This document shows, in pieces, positions 17,301 to 25,494 of a DNA stretch of 64,000 nucleotides. The DNA comes from Streptomyces canus. Its GTDB lineage: Bacteria; Actinomycetota; Actinomycetes; Streptomycetales; Streptomycetaceae. The stretch lies in assembly GCF_030816965.1 (NCBI RefSeq), contig NZ_JAUSYQ010000002.1:7616001-7680000 (forward strand). Reading direction: 5' to 3'. The first letter of the stretch is position 1. Each line of letters starts with the position of its first letter. The translations under genes and the position numbers were made by a program. The notes beneath the pieces are model-generated. The model did not search any database. It saw only the letters and a program-made list of their open reading frames with translations, and was not told the DNA's origin.

Positions 17301-18134
17301 CACCGCCACGTCCACGTCGAAGACCTTGTTGGACGAGTACGCCCGCCCGTCCGCGGTGTGCCGTCCGGCGTAACGCAGGGCCCTCTTTCCGGTGAATCCG
17401 GCGCCCGCCTTCGCGGTGGGCGACCCGCTCGGACCGCGATCGACCAGCGAGAGCATGTCCGACGGCACCGGCCCCTCGCCGCCGCCCGTGGACAACTGCA
17501 CATCGGCCAGCTGGAGGATGCCGGAGGCGCCGTTGTTCTTCGTGATCTCGAGCCGGAAGTGCTGGTATTCGGCCGGATCCGCGATGTCGTACGACTTTGT
17601 CCGGAACCGTTCGTCGAACGATTCGCCGGAGCGGGTGTCGAGGGTCTTCCAGTCCTTGCCGTCCGTCGAGCCCTTCAGCGTCCAGTCCCTGGGATCACGC
17701 TCGGCAAAGTCATTGGCCGAGGTCAGCGCATAGGTGACGACCTTGAGCGGCTCGGCCAGGTCGAACTCGGCCCAGCCGGTGGACTCGAAGGCCAGCCACT
17801 TGGTACCGGGCTCGCCGTCGACGAGGTTCTCCTTCACCTCGCCGCCGCCGGGGTTCTCGGCGCTCGCCCGGACGTCCGTGACCTGGTCGGTGACATTGCC
17901 CGGGATGCCGGTGCTGTAGCCGCCGTCGACGCCGGAAGCCCGGTCGCCGTCGACGCTGCTGGTCCAGTCGGGTGCCGGTTCGCCGGCCTCGAAGGAGGAG
18001 GTGAATCCCCGGTCCGCCGGGGCCGGGGCCTCGGGCAGGGCGACCGCCGCGCCCTGCGAGCCCACGGTCACGCAAAAGGCGGCCGTGATCACGACCGCCG
18101 TACTACGTCTGAGCCGAGTTCTGTACCGAGCCAT
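14343..18134 (-). CDS. Secreted GH92 alpha-mannosidase with discoidin-like domains (1263 aa)
   Basis: Exo-alpha-mannosidase of the calcium-dependent GH92 family. A signal peptide (RRSTAVVITAAFCVTVGSQGAAVA) directs export. An F5/8-type-C (discoidin) module follows at about residues 70-200, including GTKWLAFESTGWAEFDLAEP. A second beta-sandwich leads to the GH92 catalytic region (about 420-1150), where GDEDNGEQSAWY near residue 1030 holds the catalytic acids. Another discoidin-like module (DGTRWKTLDRRSGESFAW) ends the protein. The ATG at 18134 is preceded by GGGAGGG. Two LacI-type palindromes lie upstream. GH67 follows after 20 bp, an unexpected pairing of mannan and xylan enzymes. Extracellular alpha-mannan or N-glycan trimming is the likely role. 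Confidence 0.9.
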   Translation of the reverse strand: MARYRTRLRRSTAVVITAAFCVTVGSQGAAVALPEAPAPADRGFTSSFEAGEPAPDWTSSVDGDRASGVDGGYSTGIPGNVTDQVTDVRASAENPGGGEVKENLVDGEPGTKWLAFESTGWAEFDLAEPLKVVTYALTSANDFAERDPRDWTLKGSTDGKDWKTLDTRSGESFDERFRTKSYDIADPAEYQHFRLEITKNNGASGILQLADVQLSTGGGEGPVPSDMLSLVDRGPSGSPTAKAGAGFTGKRALRYAGRHTADGRAYSSNKVFDVDVAVDPLTRLSYRIFPSMADGDRDYDATNVSVDLAFTDGTFLSDLGARDQHGFALSPQGQGAAKVLYVNQWNNVVSRIGSVAAGKTVDRILVAYDSPSGPARFRGWLDDVTLERAAPERPKAHLSDYALTTRGTNSSGGFSRGNDFPATAVPHGFNFWTPVTNASSLSWLYDYARANNADNLPTVQAFSASHEPSPWMGDRQTFQVMPSAASGTPDTGREARELAFRHENETARPYYYGVRFANGLKAEMTPTDHAAALRFTYPGDDASVLFDNVTDQAGLTLDKDAGVITGYSDVKSGLSTGATRLFVYGVFDKPVQDGSAAGVKGYLRFDAGSDRTVTLRLATSLISLDQAKDNLRQEIPDGTSFETVRDRAQRQWDRLLGKVEVEGATQDQLSTLYSSLYRLYLYPNSGFEKVGSRYQYASPFSPMPGPDTPTHTGAKIVDGKVYVNNGFWDTYRTTWPAYSLLTPSQAGEMVDGFVQQYKDGGWTSRWSSPGYADLMTGTSSDVAFADAYVKGVDFDAESAYDAALKNATVVPPSSGVGRKGMETSPFLGYTSTDTHEGLSWALEGYLNDYGIARMGQALYARTGEKRYKEESEYFLNRARDYVNLFDARAGFFQGRDADGKWRVESSGYDPRVWGYDYTETNGWGYAFTAPQDSRGLANLYGGRSGLAEKLDEYFATPETASPDFVGSYGGVIHEMTEARDVRMGMYGHSNQVAHHVTYMYDAAGQPWKTQRNVREVLSRLYVGSEIGQGYHGDEDNGEQSAWYLFSALGFYPLVMGSGEYAVGSPLFTKATVHLENGRDLVVRAPKNSARNVYVQGLRVNGRAWQSTSLPHSLLARGGVLDFDMGPRPSKWGTGKNAAPASITQDDEVPTPRADVLVGDGPLFDNTSATDSAVTSVDLPVSKKVKGVQYTVTSSSDHTKAPSGWTLQGSDDGTRWKTLDRRSGESFAWDRQTRAFTVRSPGTYGTYRLVLDGEAVLSEVELLA

Positions 18135-18162
18135 CGGCGAGTACCCTCCCTGCACAAGGACG

Positions 18163-18222
18163 GACAACGTTGTCACACAATCCGTGCAAGGATCAGTAGT
18201 GGCCCAAGTGGACAGGGATGTC
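18163..18222. promoter_or_regulatory. Operator pair and promoter of the GH92 gene
   Basis: GACAACGTTGTC (18163-18174, perfect palindrome) and GACAGGGATGTC (18211-18222, GACA/TGTC arms only) lie 48 bp apart. The second overlaps a minus-strand TTGACA. The perfect 12-mer is identical to the one at 2961 and differs in one base from the one at 42001. A LacI-family repressor is the likely ligand. Confidence 0.65.
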
Positions 18223-18479
18223 AAGGGGGTTGGCTGTGGCATTCGGGGCGTATGTCGCGGATTTTTCCGGCAAGCTTCGCACAGGGCGCTCATATTTCCG
18301 CGAGGTCTCAACTAGAGAACACCCGAGGCCAACATTGCGTTCGATCTTGCTCCGCCGACCGGAAGTGGACTATACCTGTCGGCGATTCACCCCTCTTGTA
18401 CGAACCTGCTTGACCTGACCGCGGTGCCGGGGAGGATCCGGTTCACCGCCTGAGTCCTGGAGAAGGCGAGGACTTGAGC

Positions 18480-19940
18480 ATGGGATCCACTTCCGCCGAG
18501 AACAGCAACAACGGCAGCGCGGGTGTAGGCCGCCGCGATCTGATCAAGCGGTCGGCCGCACTCGGTCTGATCTCCGTCCCGACGATGAGTTTTCTGTCCG
18601 CGTGCGCCAGCAGTGGCGGCGACGACAGCGGTGACAAGGCCAAGGCGGGCAAGAAGACCGCCAAGAACCCCCTGGCCGTCAACGACACCGCGCAGATGGA
18701 GTTCGTCCTGTTCGACGGCGGCTTCGGCAAGGAGTACGCCGAGGACGCCGTGAAGATCTACGAGACGAACTTCCCCAAGGCCAAGGTGAAGTTCTCCGCC
18801 ACCCAGAAGATCCAGTCCACGCTCCAGCCCCGCTTCAACCAGGGCACCCCGCCGGACCTCATCGACAACTCCGGCGCCGAGCAGATGGACATGGGCGTCC
18901 TGGTCGGCAAGAACCAGCTCGCCGACCTCACCCCGCTCCTGGACGCCCCGTCCTACGACGACCCGAACAAGAAGGTCCGCGACACCCTGCGCCCCGGCAT
19001 CGTCGAGATGGGCCAGTTCGACGGCGACCCGGTGTGGATCATGTACTACGCCTACACGGTCTACGGCGTCTGGTACTCCCAGAAGGCCCTCGACTCGCTC
19101 GACGAGCAGTACCCGGAGACCTGGGACCAGATGCTCGCGGTGTGCGAGAAGGCCAAGAAGAAGGGCATGGCGGGCTGGACGTACGCGGGCAAGTACCCGT
19201 ACTACATCCCCTTTTCGCTCTACCCGATGATCGCCAAGGTCGGCGGTGTCGAGGTCCTCGACGCCATCGACAACCTGGAGCCGAACGCCTGGAAGAACCC
19301 GGCGGTCAAGGCGTGTTTCGACGCCTACTACGAGCTCTACAAGAAGGGCTACGTCCTCAAGGGCACCCCCGGCCTCGACCACATCCAGTCGCAGACCGCC
19401 TGGGCCCAGGGCAAGGCGCTGTTCATCCCGAACGGCTCCTGGGTGGAGAACGAGTCGGCCAACGTCATCCCCAAGGACTTCGACCTCGCGGTCTCCGCGC
19501 CCACCGGCATCGACTCCTCCGACAAGATGCCCTTCGGCACCATCTGGGCCTCCGGCGGTGAACCCTTCATCGTCCCGGCCAAGGCGAAGAACACCGCGGG
19601 CGGCATGGAGCAGCTGCGCATCATGCTCAGCGAGGCGTCCTCGAAGAACTTCACGTCCAAGGTCAAGTCCCTGACCGCCTACAACGGCGGCACCGACGGC
19701 ATCACCCTCACCCCGGGCCTGAAGTCCGGTGTGGCCGCGCTGGAGAAGGCCGGCGACAACGTGGTGAACCCGCGTCTGCAGGACTGGTACGTCCAGCTCC
19801 AGAAGGAGCAGATCGGTGTGGCGGGCCTCGGCGAGATGATGGCAGGACGGCTCACTCCGGCGGAGGCCATCAAGAAGATCCAGGGCTTCGCCGACGCGGC
19901 CGCGAAGGACTCGTCGATCAAGCACTACAAGCACCAGTAA
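18480..19940 (+). CDS. ngcE: NgcE-like sugar-binding lipoprotein (486 aa)
   Basis: Binding subunit of a CUT1 ABC importer. The N-terminus has a twin-arginine motif (GRRDLIKRSAALG) and a lipobox ending LSAC, followed by a Gly/Ser/Asp/Lys linker. The gene order (binding protein, two permeases, ROK regulator, xylFGH) matches S. coelicolor SCO6005-6011, where SCO6005 is described as NgcE for chitobiose/GlcNAc uptake. I recall this and did not search it. I use the ATG at 18480 (GAGGA seven bases upstream); a TTG at 18474 is in frame. No ATPase gene is present in this operon. Confidence 0.82.
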   Translation: MGSTSAENSNNGSAGVGRRDLIKRSAALGLISVPTMSFLSACASSGGDDSGDKAKAGKKTAKNPLAVNDTAQMEFVLFDGGFGKEYAEDAVKIYETNFPKAKVKFSATQKIQSTLQPRFNQGTPPDLIDNSGAEQMDMGVLVGKNQLADLTPLLDAPSYDDPNKKVRDTLRPGIVEMGQFDGDPVWIMYYAYTVYGVWYSQKALDSLDEQYPETWDQMLAVCEKAKKKGMAGWTYAGKYPYYIPFSLYPMIAKVGGVEVLDAIDNLEPNAWKNPAVKACFDAYYELYKKGYVLKGTPGLDHIQSQTAWAQGKALFIPNGSWVENESANVIPKDFDLAVSAPTGIDSSDKMPFGTIWASGGEPFIVPAKAKNTAGGMEQLRIMLSEASSKNFTSKVKSLTAYNGGTDGITLTPGLKSGVAALEKAGDNVVNPRLQDWYVQLQKEQIGVAGLGEMMAGRLTPAEAIKKIQGFADAAAKDSSIKHYKHQ

Positions 19941-19956
19941 CGGCAACGGAGCGGCG

Positions 19957-20883
19957 ATGCAGCACGGCAAGTACCGGTTCATCGTGGGGTTTCTGGCGCT
20001 GCCCCTGGGACTGTACGCGCTATTCGTGGTCTGGCCGTTCATCCAGTCCATCTACTACTCGTTCACGGACTGGACCGGCCTGAGCCCCGAATTCAAGATG
20101 GTCGGCCTGGACAATTACCGGAGGATGCTGGACGACGAGATCTTCTGGAAGTCCTTGCAGCACAGCTTGATCTTCGCGCTCGTGCTGCCGCTGGTGACGA
20201 TCAGCCTGGCGTTGTTCTTCTCCTTCATGATCAATGTCGGCGGACGGAAGAGAAGGGGAGGCCCGGTCGTCACCGGTGTCCGGGGCTCCTCCTTCTACAA
20301 GATCGTGTATTTCTTCCCGCAGGTCCTCTCGATCGCGATCGTCGCCCTGTTGTTCGCCTTCGCGTACAACCCGGACAGCGGTGCCATCAACTCGATCCTG
20401 CGCGGAATCGGGCTCGGCAGCGTCCAGCCTTTGTGGCTGGGCGACCCGAGCCTCGCCCTGTGGGCCGTGATGGCGGTCCTCGTGTGGTCCACGGTCGGCT
20501 TCTTCGTGGTCCTGTTCAGCGCCGGTATGGCCTCCATCCCGGCGGACCTGTACGAGGCCGCGCTGCTCGACGGGGCGGGGCGGGCCAGCACGTTCTTCCG
20601 GATCACCCTGCCGCTGCTGTGGGACACCGTGCAGTCCGGCTGGGTCTACATGGGCATCCTGGCTCTCGGCGCCGAGTCGTTCGCGGTCGTACAGATCATG
20701 ACGACCGGGCCCGGCGGCCCCGACTACTCGACCACCGTCATGGTCCTGTACGTGTACCAGAAGGCGTTCCGTGACGGGCAGGCCGCCTATGCCACCACCA
20801 TCGGCGTCGCCCTGCTCGTCGTCACGCTGGCGTTCGCCGCGCTGGTGATGCGGCTGGGCCGGCGCGAGCGGCTGGAGTACTGA
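19957..20883 (+). CDS. ngcF: ABC importer permease, NgcF-like (308 aa)
   Basis: MalF-type membrane subunit with six predicted spans. Visible are FLALPLGLYALFVVWPFIQSIYY at the N-terminus with a DWTGLSPEF loop, and an EAA motif YEAALLDGAGRASTFFRITLPLL that couples to the ATPase (in parts: EAALLDGA, RITLPLL). The ATG at 19957 lies 16 bp after the binding-protein stop with a GGAG site. It is four bases upstream of the next permease. The likely substrate is GlcNAc or chitobiose, by gene-order analogy. Confidence 0.82.
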   Translation: MQHGKYRFIVGFLALPLGLYALFVVWPFIQSIYYSFTDWTGLSPEFKMVGLDNYRRMLDDEIFWKSLQHSLIFALVLPLVTISLALFFSFMINVGGRKRRGGPVVTGVRGSSFYKIVYFFPQVLSIAIVALLFAFAYNPDSGAINSILRGIGLGSVQPLWLGDPSLALWAVMAVLVWSTVGFFVVLFSAGMASIPADLYEAALLDGAGRASTFFRITLPLLWDTVQSGWVYMGILALGAESFAVVQIMTTGPGGPDYSTTVMVLYVYQKAFRDGQAAYATTIGVALLVVTLAFAALVMRLGRRERLEY

Positions 20884-20887
20884 TCCG

Positions 20888-21811
20888 ATGAAGACGACCG
20901 ACACCCCTGCCCCCGTACCGGCCGAGTCCGGTACTCCCGTCGCCAAGACCGACACCCGAGGCGGCCCGGCCCGGAAGGAGAAGAAGGAGGGCGGCGTCCT
21001 CAACGTCTTCTCGCACGGAATGCTCATCCTGTGGGCGTTCATGGTCGTGATGCCGCTGCTGTGGGCGGTGATGACGTCCTTCAAGGACGACAGCTCTATC
21101 TTCAACTCGCCCTGGGCGCTGCCGGACAAGCTGCACTTCGACAACTGGTCGCGCGCCTGGACCGACGCCAACATGAGCGACTACTTCCTCAACACCATTC
21201 TGGTGGTGGCGGGTTCGCTCATCGGCACCCTGGTGCTCGGCTCGATGGCGGCGTACGTGCTGGCCCGGTTCGACTTCCCGGGCAACCGTTTCATCTACTT
21301 CCTGTTCATCGGCGGCATGAGCTTCCCGATCATGCTGGCGCTGGTCCCGCTGTTCTACGTCGTGAACAACATGGGCCTGCTGAACACGATCCACGGTCTG
21401 ATCCTGGTCTACATCGCCTACTCACTGCCGTTCACGGTCTTCTTCCTGACCGCGTTCTTCCGCACCCTGCCGACCTCGGTGGCGGAAGCGGCCTTCGTGG
21501 ACGGGGCCTCGCACTCCAGGACGTTCTTCCAGATCATGCTGCCGATGGCCAAGCCGGGCCTGATCAGCGTGGGGATCTTCAACTTCCTGGGCCAGTGGAA
21601 CCAGTACATGCTGCCGACGGTGCTCAACACCGACCCGGACAAACGGGTGCTGACCCAGGGGCTGGTCCAACTCGCGGCCAGCCAGGGCTACAAGGGCGAC
21701 TGGTCGGGCCTGTTCGCCGGTCTGGTGATGGCGATGATCCCGGTCCTCGTGGCCTACATCATCTTCCAGCGACAGGTGGTGGCCGGACTGACGGCGGGCG
21801 CCCTGAAGTAG
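20888..21811 (+). CDS. ngcG: ABC importer permease, NgcG-like (307 aa)
   Basis: MalG-type partner of the preceding permease. A polar Pro/Thr-rich N-terminus of about 40 residues precedes membrane spans such as GMLILWAFMVVMPLLWAVM. The EAA loop is in VAEAAFVDGASHSRTFFQIML, where EAAFVDGA is the core. It closes the operon, and a 20-bp palindrome follows 30 bp after its stop. Like the other two CUT1 systems here, it depends on an ATPase encoded elsewhere. Confidence 0.82.
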   Translation: MKTTDTPAPVPAESGTPVAKTDTRGGPARKEKKEGGVLNVFSHGMLILWAFMVVMPLLWAVMTSFKDDSSIFNSPWALPDKLHFDNWSRAWTDANMSDYFLNTILVVAGSLIGTLVLGSMAAYVLARFDFPGNRFIYFLFIGGMSFPIMLALVPLFYVVNNMGLLNTIHGLILVYIAYSLPFTVFFLTAFFRTLPTSVAEAAFVDGASHSRTFFQIMLPMAKPGLISVGIFNFLGQWNQYMLPTVLNTDPDKRVLTQGLVQLAASQGYKGDWSGLFAGLVMAMIPVLVAYIIFQRQVVAGLTAGALK

Positions 21812-21840
21812 AGCTCGGCCGCCCGCACGGGCGTCACCCC

Positions 21841-21860
21841 TTCAAGATCCGGATCTTGAA
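21841..21860. promoter_or_regulatory. Perfect 20-bp palindrome between ngcG and rok7B7
   Basis: TTCAAGATCCGGATCTTGAA reads the same on both strands. It sits 29 bp after the ngcG stop and 145 bp before the preferred rok7B7 start. It could be a terminator stem without a loop or an operator for the regulator. Its AT-richness compared with its surroundings favours an operator. Confidence 0.5.
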
Positions 21861-22004
21861 CGGGCGGCGCCCCTTCGGCATGGGCAAGAACGCGGATACT
21901 GTTCAACCTCTTGACGGGAGGCGACCCTAACGGCTCAGCTTAGAGTTCACTAGTTGGACATAGACGGGGCCTCATCGCTGCGGTCCCGCGCGCAGGAGGT
22001 CGTC

Positions 22005-23204
22005 GTGGAGACTCCGGGGTCGCAGTCGTCACTGCACCGAGCCAACCTGGAGCGGGTCGTACGTGCCGTCCGGCTGGCCGGGTCGCTCACGCAGGCGGAG
22101 ATCGCACGCACCACGGGACTGTCCGCCGCGACCGTCTCCAACATCGTCCGCGAGCTCAAGGAAGGCGGAACCGTCGAGGTCACGCCCACCTCGGCGGGTG
22201 GCAGGCGGGCCCGCGCGGTCTCCCTGAGCGGGGACGCCGGCATCGTCATAGGGGTGGACTTCGGGCACACCCATCTGCGCGTCGCGATCGGGAACCTCGC
22301 CCATCAGGTGCTGGCCGAGGAGTCCGAGCCGCTGGACGTGGACGCCTCCTCCACCCAGGGCTTCGACCGGGCGGAACAGCTGGTCAACCGGCTGATCGAG
22401 GCGACCGGCGTGGACCGCTCGAAGATCGCCGGGGTGGGCCTCGGCGTGCCCGGCCCCATCGACCTGGAGTCCGGCTCCCTGGGCTCCTCCGCCATCCTGC
22501 CGGGCTGGATCGGCACCAAGCCCGCCGAGGAGCTCCAGGCGCGCCTGGGCGTGCCCGTGCACGTGGACAACGACGCCAACCTGGGCGCCCTGGGTGAGCT
22601 GGTCTGGGGCAGTGGCCGGGGGGTGCGGGACCTGGCGTACATCAAGGTCGCGAGCGGTGTGGGCGCCGGACTGGTCATCAGCGGCAAGATCTACCGGGGC
22701 CCGGGTGGCACAGCGGGAGAAATCGGGCATATTACTCTTGATGAGTCCGGCCCCGTCTGCCGTTGCGGCAACCGCGGCTGTCTGGAGACCTTCGCGGCCG
22801 CGCGCTATGTGCTCCCGCTCCTCCAGTCCAGCCACGGCACCGATCTCACCATGGAAGGCGTTGTTCGACTCGCACGGGACGGAGACCCTGGCTGCCGTCG
22901 GGTGATCGCCGACGTCGGCCGACACATCGGCAGTGGAGTCGCCAATCTCTGCAACTTGCTGAACCCGAGCCGAGTCGTCCTGGGCGGTGATCTCGCCGAG
23001 GCCGGTGAGCTGGTGCTCGGGCCGATCAGGGAGTCTGTCGGCCGCTATGCGATCCCCAGTGCGGCACGCCAACTGAGCGTGCTTCCCGGGGCACTTGGGG
23101 GTCGTGCGGAGGTGCTCGGAGCACTCGCCCTCGCACTCAGCGAGATGGGTGATTCGACCCTTTTGGACAGCACGCTGCACGCAGCGACACCTGCCTTCAC
23201 TTAG
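22005..23204 (+). CDS. rok7B7: ROK-family transcriptional regulator, Rok7B7 type (399 aa)
   Basis: Sugar-responsive regulator. A winged helix-turn-helix occupies about residues 10-70 (LTQAEIARTTGLSAATVSNIV). The ROK sugar-binding domain follows with GVDFGHTHLR and GVPGPIDL. The zinc site GEIGHI...CRCGNRGCLE is intact. In S. coelicolor, Rok7B7 is reported to affect xylose transport, carbon catabolite repression and antibiotic production, and it lies between ngcEFG and xylFGH as here. I prefer the GTG at 22005, which has AGGAGG five bases upstream, over a TTG at 21954. Codons around 22718-22745 end mostly in A or T, unlike the rest of the gene. Confidence 0.87.
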   Translation: METPGSQSSLHRANLERVVRAVRLAGSLTQAEIARTTGLSAATVSNIVRELKEGGTVEVTPTSAGGRRARAVSLSGDAGIVIGVDFGHTHLRVAIGNLAHQVLAEESEPLDVDASSTQGFDRAEQLVNRLIEATGVDRSKIAGVGLGVPGPIDLESGSLGSSAILPGWIGTKPAEELQARLGVPVHVDNDANLGALGELVWGSGRGVRDLAYIKVASGVGAGLVISGKIYRGPGGTAGEIGHITLDESGPVCRCGNRGCLETFAAARYVLPLLQSSHGTDLTMEGVVRLARDGDPGCRRVIADVGRHIGSGVANLCNLLNPSRVVLGGDLAEAGELVLGPIRESVGRYAIPSAARQLSVLPGALGGRAEVLGALALALSEMGDSTLLDSTLHAATPAFT

Positions 23205-23233
23205 AGAACGCAGGACGCCGTTGCCATCTCGTT

Positions 23234-23245
23234 AAGTATTTACTT
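23234..23245. promoter_or_regulatory. AT-rich inverted repeat in the xylF promoter region
   Basis: AAGTATTTACTT (arms AAGTA/TACTT around TT) lies 80 bp before the xylF start and just upstream of a TTGACG -35-like hexamer. The sequence GTAAGTAAGTG occurs again before xylG (24626-24636). It is a candidate site for the xylose regulator. Confidence 0.45.
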
Positions 23246-23325
23246 CTTGACGTCGCACGTGCGGCCGAGTTGACTTCCAGCCACCTCGGCCGCAACGACG
23301 CGGCCTCGTCAGGGAGGTTTCAAAA

Positions 23326-24429
23326 GTGAACACGCTCATGCGTCGTGTGGCCGTATCCGTCGCGATCTCGGCGCTCGCCGTCTCGGCCGCCGCCTGTGGC
23401 AAGGCCGGCGACGACGACAACGGCAGCGACAGCAGCAGCTCGGGCTCGGGCGGCAAGTCGATCGGCCTGCTCCTGCCCGACAACGTCACGGCGCGGTACG
23501 AGAAGTTCGACAAGCCGTACTTCGAGGCCAAGGTCAAGGAGCTGTGCAGCGACTGCACCGTCTCCTACGCCAACGCCGCCGCCGACCCGGGCAAGCAGGC
23601 CCAGCAGATGAGCAGCATGGTCACCAAGGGTGTCAAGGTGATCGTGGTCTCGGCGCAGGACTCCGCCGCCATCAAGTCCTCCATCGCCTCCGCGGTGAGC
23701 AAGGGCGTCAAGGTCGTCGCGTACGACCGTCTGGCCCAGGGCCCGGTCTCCGCGTACGTCTCCTTCGACAACGTCAAGGTCGGCGAGCTCCAGGGTCAGG
23801 CCCTGCTCGACGCGCTCGGCTCCAAGGCGACCGCGAAGTCCAAGGTCGTCATGATCAACGGTGACGACGCCGACCCGAACGCCGGCCAGTTCAAGGAGGG
23901 CGCCCACAAGGTCCTCGACGGCAAGGTCGACATCGCCTACGAGCAGTCCGGCCTGTGGAAGGACACCGTCGCCGCGCAGAAGATGTCCGCGGCCATCACC
24001 CAACTGGGCGCCAAGAACATCGCGGGCGTCTACGCCGCCAACGATGGCATGGCCGGTGGTATCGCCAACACCCTCAAGGGTGCGGGCATCAGCACCATCC
24101 CGCTGACCGGTCAGGACGCCGAGCTCGCGGCCATCCAGCGGATCGTCGCCGGCACCCAGTCCTCCACGGTCTACAAGGCCTACAAGCCGGAGGCCGACAC
24201 CGCCGCCGAGCTCGCGGTCAACCTGCTCCAGGGCAAGGACATCAAGTCCCTGGCCGACACCGAGGTCACCAGCGGCTCCGGTGACAAGGTCCAGGCCAAG
24301 CTGCTGACGCCGGTCTCGGTGACCGTCAAGAACATCAAGGACACGGTCGTCAAGGACGGTCTGTACACCGTCGCCGACATCTGCACCGCGAACTACGCCG
24401 CCGCGTGCAAGAAGGCCGGCCTTCAGTAA
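23326..24429 (+). CDS. xylF: D-xylose-binding lipoprotein XylF (367 aa)
   Basis: Periplasmic-binding-protein type 1 fold of the CUT2 class, which captures xylose for the XylGH pump. A lipoprotein signal ends in VSAAAC. The mature start SIGLLLPDNVTARYEKFDKPY and the motifs VIVVSAQDSAAI and GVYAANDGMAGGI are typical of XylF. The GTG at 23326 has GGGAGG eight bases upstream. A long hairpin and a 280-bp gap separate it from xylG, so the binding protein can be made in excess of the membrane parts. Confidence 0.92.
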   Translation: MNTLMRRVAVSVAISALAVSAAACGKAGDDDNGSDSSSSGSGGKSIGLLLPDNVTARYEKFDKPYFEAKVKELCSDCTVSYANAAADPGKQAQQMSSMVTKGVKVIVVSAQDSAAIKSSIASAVSKGVKVVAYDRLAQGPVSAYVSFDNVKVGELQGQALLDALGSKATAKSKVVMINGDDADPNAGQFKEGAHKVLDGKVDIAYEQSGLWKDTVAAQKMSAAITQLGAKNIAGVYAANDGMAGGIANTLKGAGISTIPLTGQDAELAAIQRIVAGTQSSTVYKAYKPEADTAAELAVNLLQGKDIKSLADTEVTSGSGDKVQAKLLTPVSVTVKNIKDTVVKDGLYTVADICTANYAAACKKAGLQ

Positions 24430-24492
24430 GAGCCGCTGAGCCCCGGGGCGAGTCCTTCGAGGACCCGCCCCGACTGGCAGGCACAGAGCCTG

Positions 24493-24540
24493 TCCGGCGC
24501 CCGCACCGCCTTCATACCCCGCTGCGGGGCGGGCGCCGGA
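24493..24540 (+). terminator. Hairpin between xylF and xylG
   Basis: TCCGGCGCCCGC and GCGGGCGCCGGA form a 12-bp perfect stem. Its loop itself contains CCCCGCTGCGGGG, so the RNA would fold as a double hairpin. It probably acts as an attenuator or as a 3' stabiliser of xylF mRNA. Confidence 0.65.
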
Positions 24541-24607
24541 CGGAAGCATCGCGGACGCAGCCGTTGCCAAGAGGCATCGGCCGCGCGCATGTTCGACTTG
24601 TAAATCC

Positions 24608-24646
24608 GTGCTGACAGCACAACTCGTAAGTAAGTGCTAAAAGCAC
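24608..24646. promoter_or_regulatory. Tandem 13-bp palindromes upstream of xylG
   Basis: GTGCTGACAGCAC (24608-24620) and GTGCTAAAAGCAC (24634-24646) share the frame GTGCT-N3-AGCAC and are separated by 13 bases. Their centres are 26 bp apart, about 2.5 helical turns. They lie 66 bp before the xylG start, suggesting cooperative operator sites or two small RNA hairpins. Confidence 0.55.
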
Positions 24647-24711
24647 ACCCCCTCCGCGCCTACCCCAAGCGCGGCATCCCCGCCGGTCAGGCGGCGAAGG
24701 AGATGGTTAAC

Positions 24712-25494
24712 GTGTCCGCTACGCCCGTGCTGGCGTTGCGCGGAGTCTCCAAGCGATTCGGTGCGGTGCAGGCCCTCACCGATGTCGAACTGGAGGTCCA
24801 CGCCGGTGAAGTGGTCGCCCTCGTCGGCGACAACGGCGCTGGAAAGTCCACGCTGGTCAAGACGATCGCCGGTGTGCATCCCATCGATGAAGGCGTCATC
24901 GAGTGGGACGGCAGCCCGGTCAGCATCAACAAGCCGCACGACGCCCAGGGACTCGGCGTCGCGACGGTCTACCAGGACCTCGCGCTGTGCGACAACCTCG
25001 ACGTGGTGGGCAACCTCTACCTCGGACGAGAGCTGCTGCGCCGCGGCATCATCGACGAGGTCTCGATGGAGCAGAAGGCCCGCGAGCTGCTGAGCACGCT
25101 CTCCATCCGCATCCCGAGTGTGCGCATCCCGATCGCGAGCCTCTCCGGCGGTCAGCGCCAGGTCGTCGCCATCGCGCGCGCCCTGATCGGCGACCCCAAG
25201 GTCGTGATCCTGGACGAGCCCACCGCCGCCCTCGGTGTCGAGCAGACCGCACAGGTCCTCGACCTCGTCGAGCGGCTGCGCGAGCGCAACCTCGGCGTCA
25301 TCCTCATCAGCCACAACATGGCCGACGTGAAGGCTGTCGCCGACACCGTCGCCGTGCTGCGGCTGGGCAGGAACAACGGTTCCTTCTCGGTGAAGGACAC
25401 CAGTCAGGAAGAGATCATCTCCGCGATCACGGGTGCCACGGACAACGCCGTGACCCGTCGTGCGGGGCGTCGCAGCACGGAGGCCGCGAAGTGA
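24712..25494 (+). CDS. xylG: Xylose ABC importer ATPase XylG, single-domain form (260 aa)
   Basis: ATPase that powers XylFH. It has a Walker A GDNGAGKST, signature LSGGQRQ, Walker B VVILDEPTAALG and switch His in ISHNM. E. coli XylG carries two ABC domains (about 510 residues); this one has only one, a form common in actinobacteria. I prefer the GTG at 24712 because AAGGAG lies nine bases before it. An ATG at 24703 sits directly on that ribosome site, and one at 24634 has none. Its stop overlaps the xylH start (GTGA). Confidence 0.92.
   Translation: MSATPVLALRGVSKRFGAVQALTDVELEVHAGEVVALVGDNGAGKSTLVKTIAGVHPIDEGVIEWDGSPVSINKPHDAQGLGVATVYQDLALCDNLDVVGNLYLGRELLRRGIIDEVSMEQKARELLSTLSIRIPSVRIPIASLSGGQRQVVAIARALIGDPKVVILDEPTAALGVEQTAQVLDLVERLRERNLGVILISHNMADVKAVADTVAVLRLGRNNGSFSVKDTSQEEIISAITGATDNAVTRRAGRRSTEAAK

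Noticed and set aside
14938..18413. Very long plus-strand open frame opposite the GH92 gene
   Set aside because: It is the antisense shadow of a GC-rich gene: Arg/Val/Gly-rich, no domain, no ribosome site. The minus-strand frame carries clear GH92 motifs.
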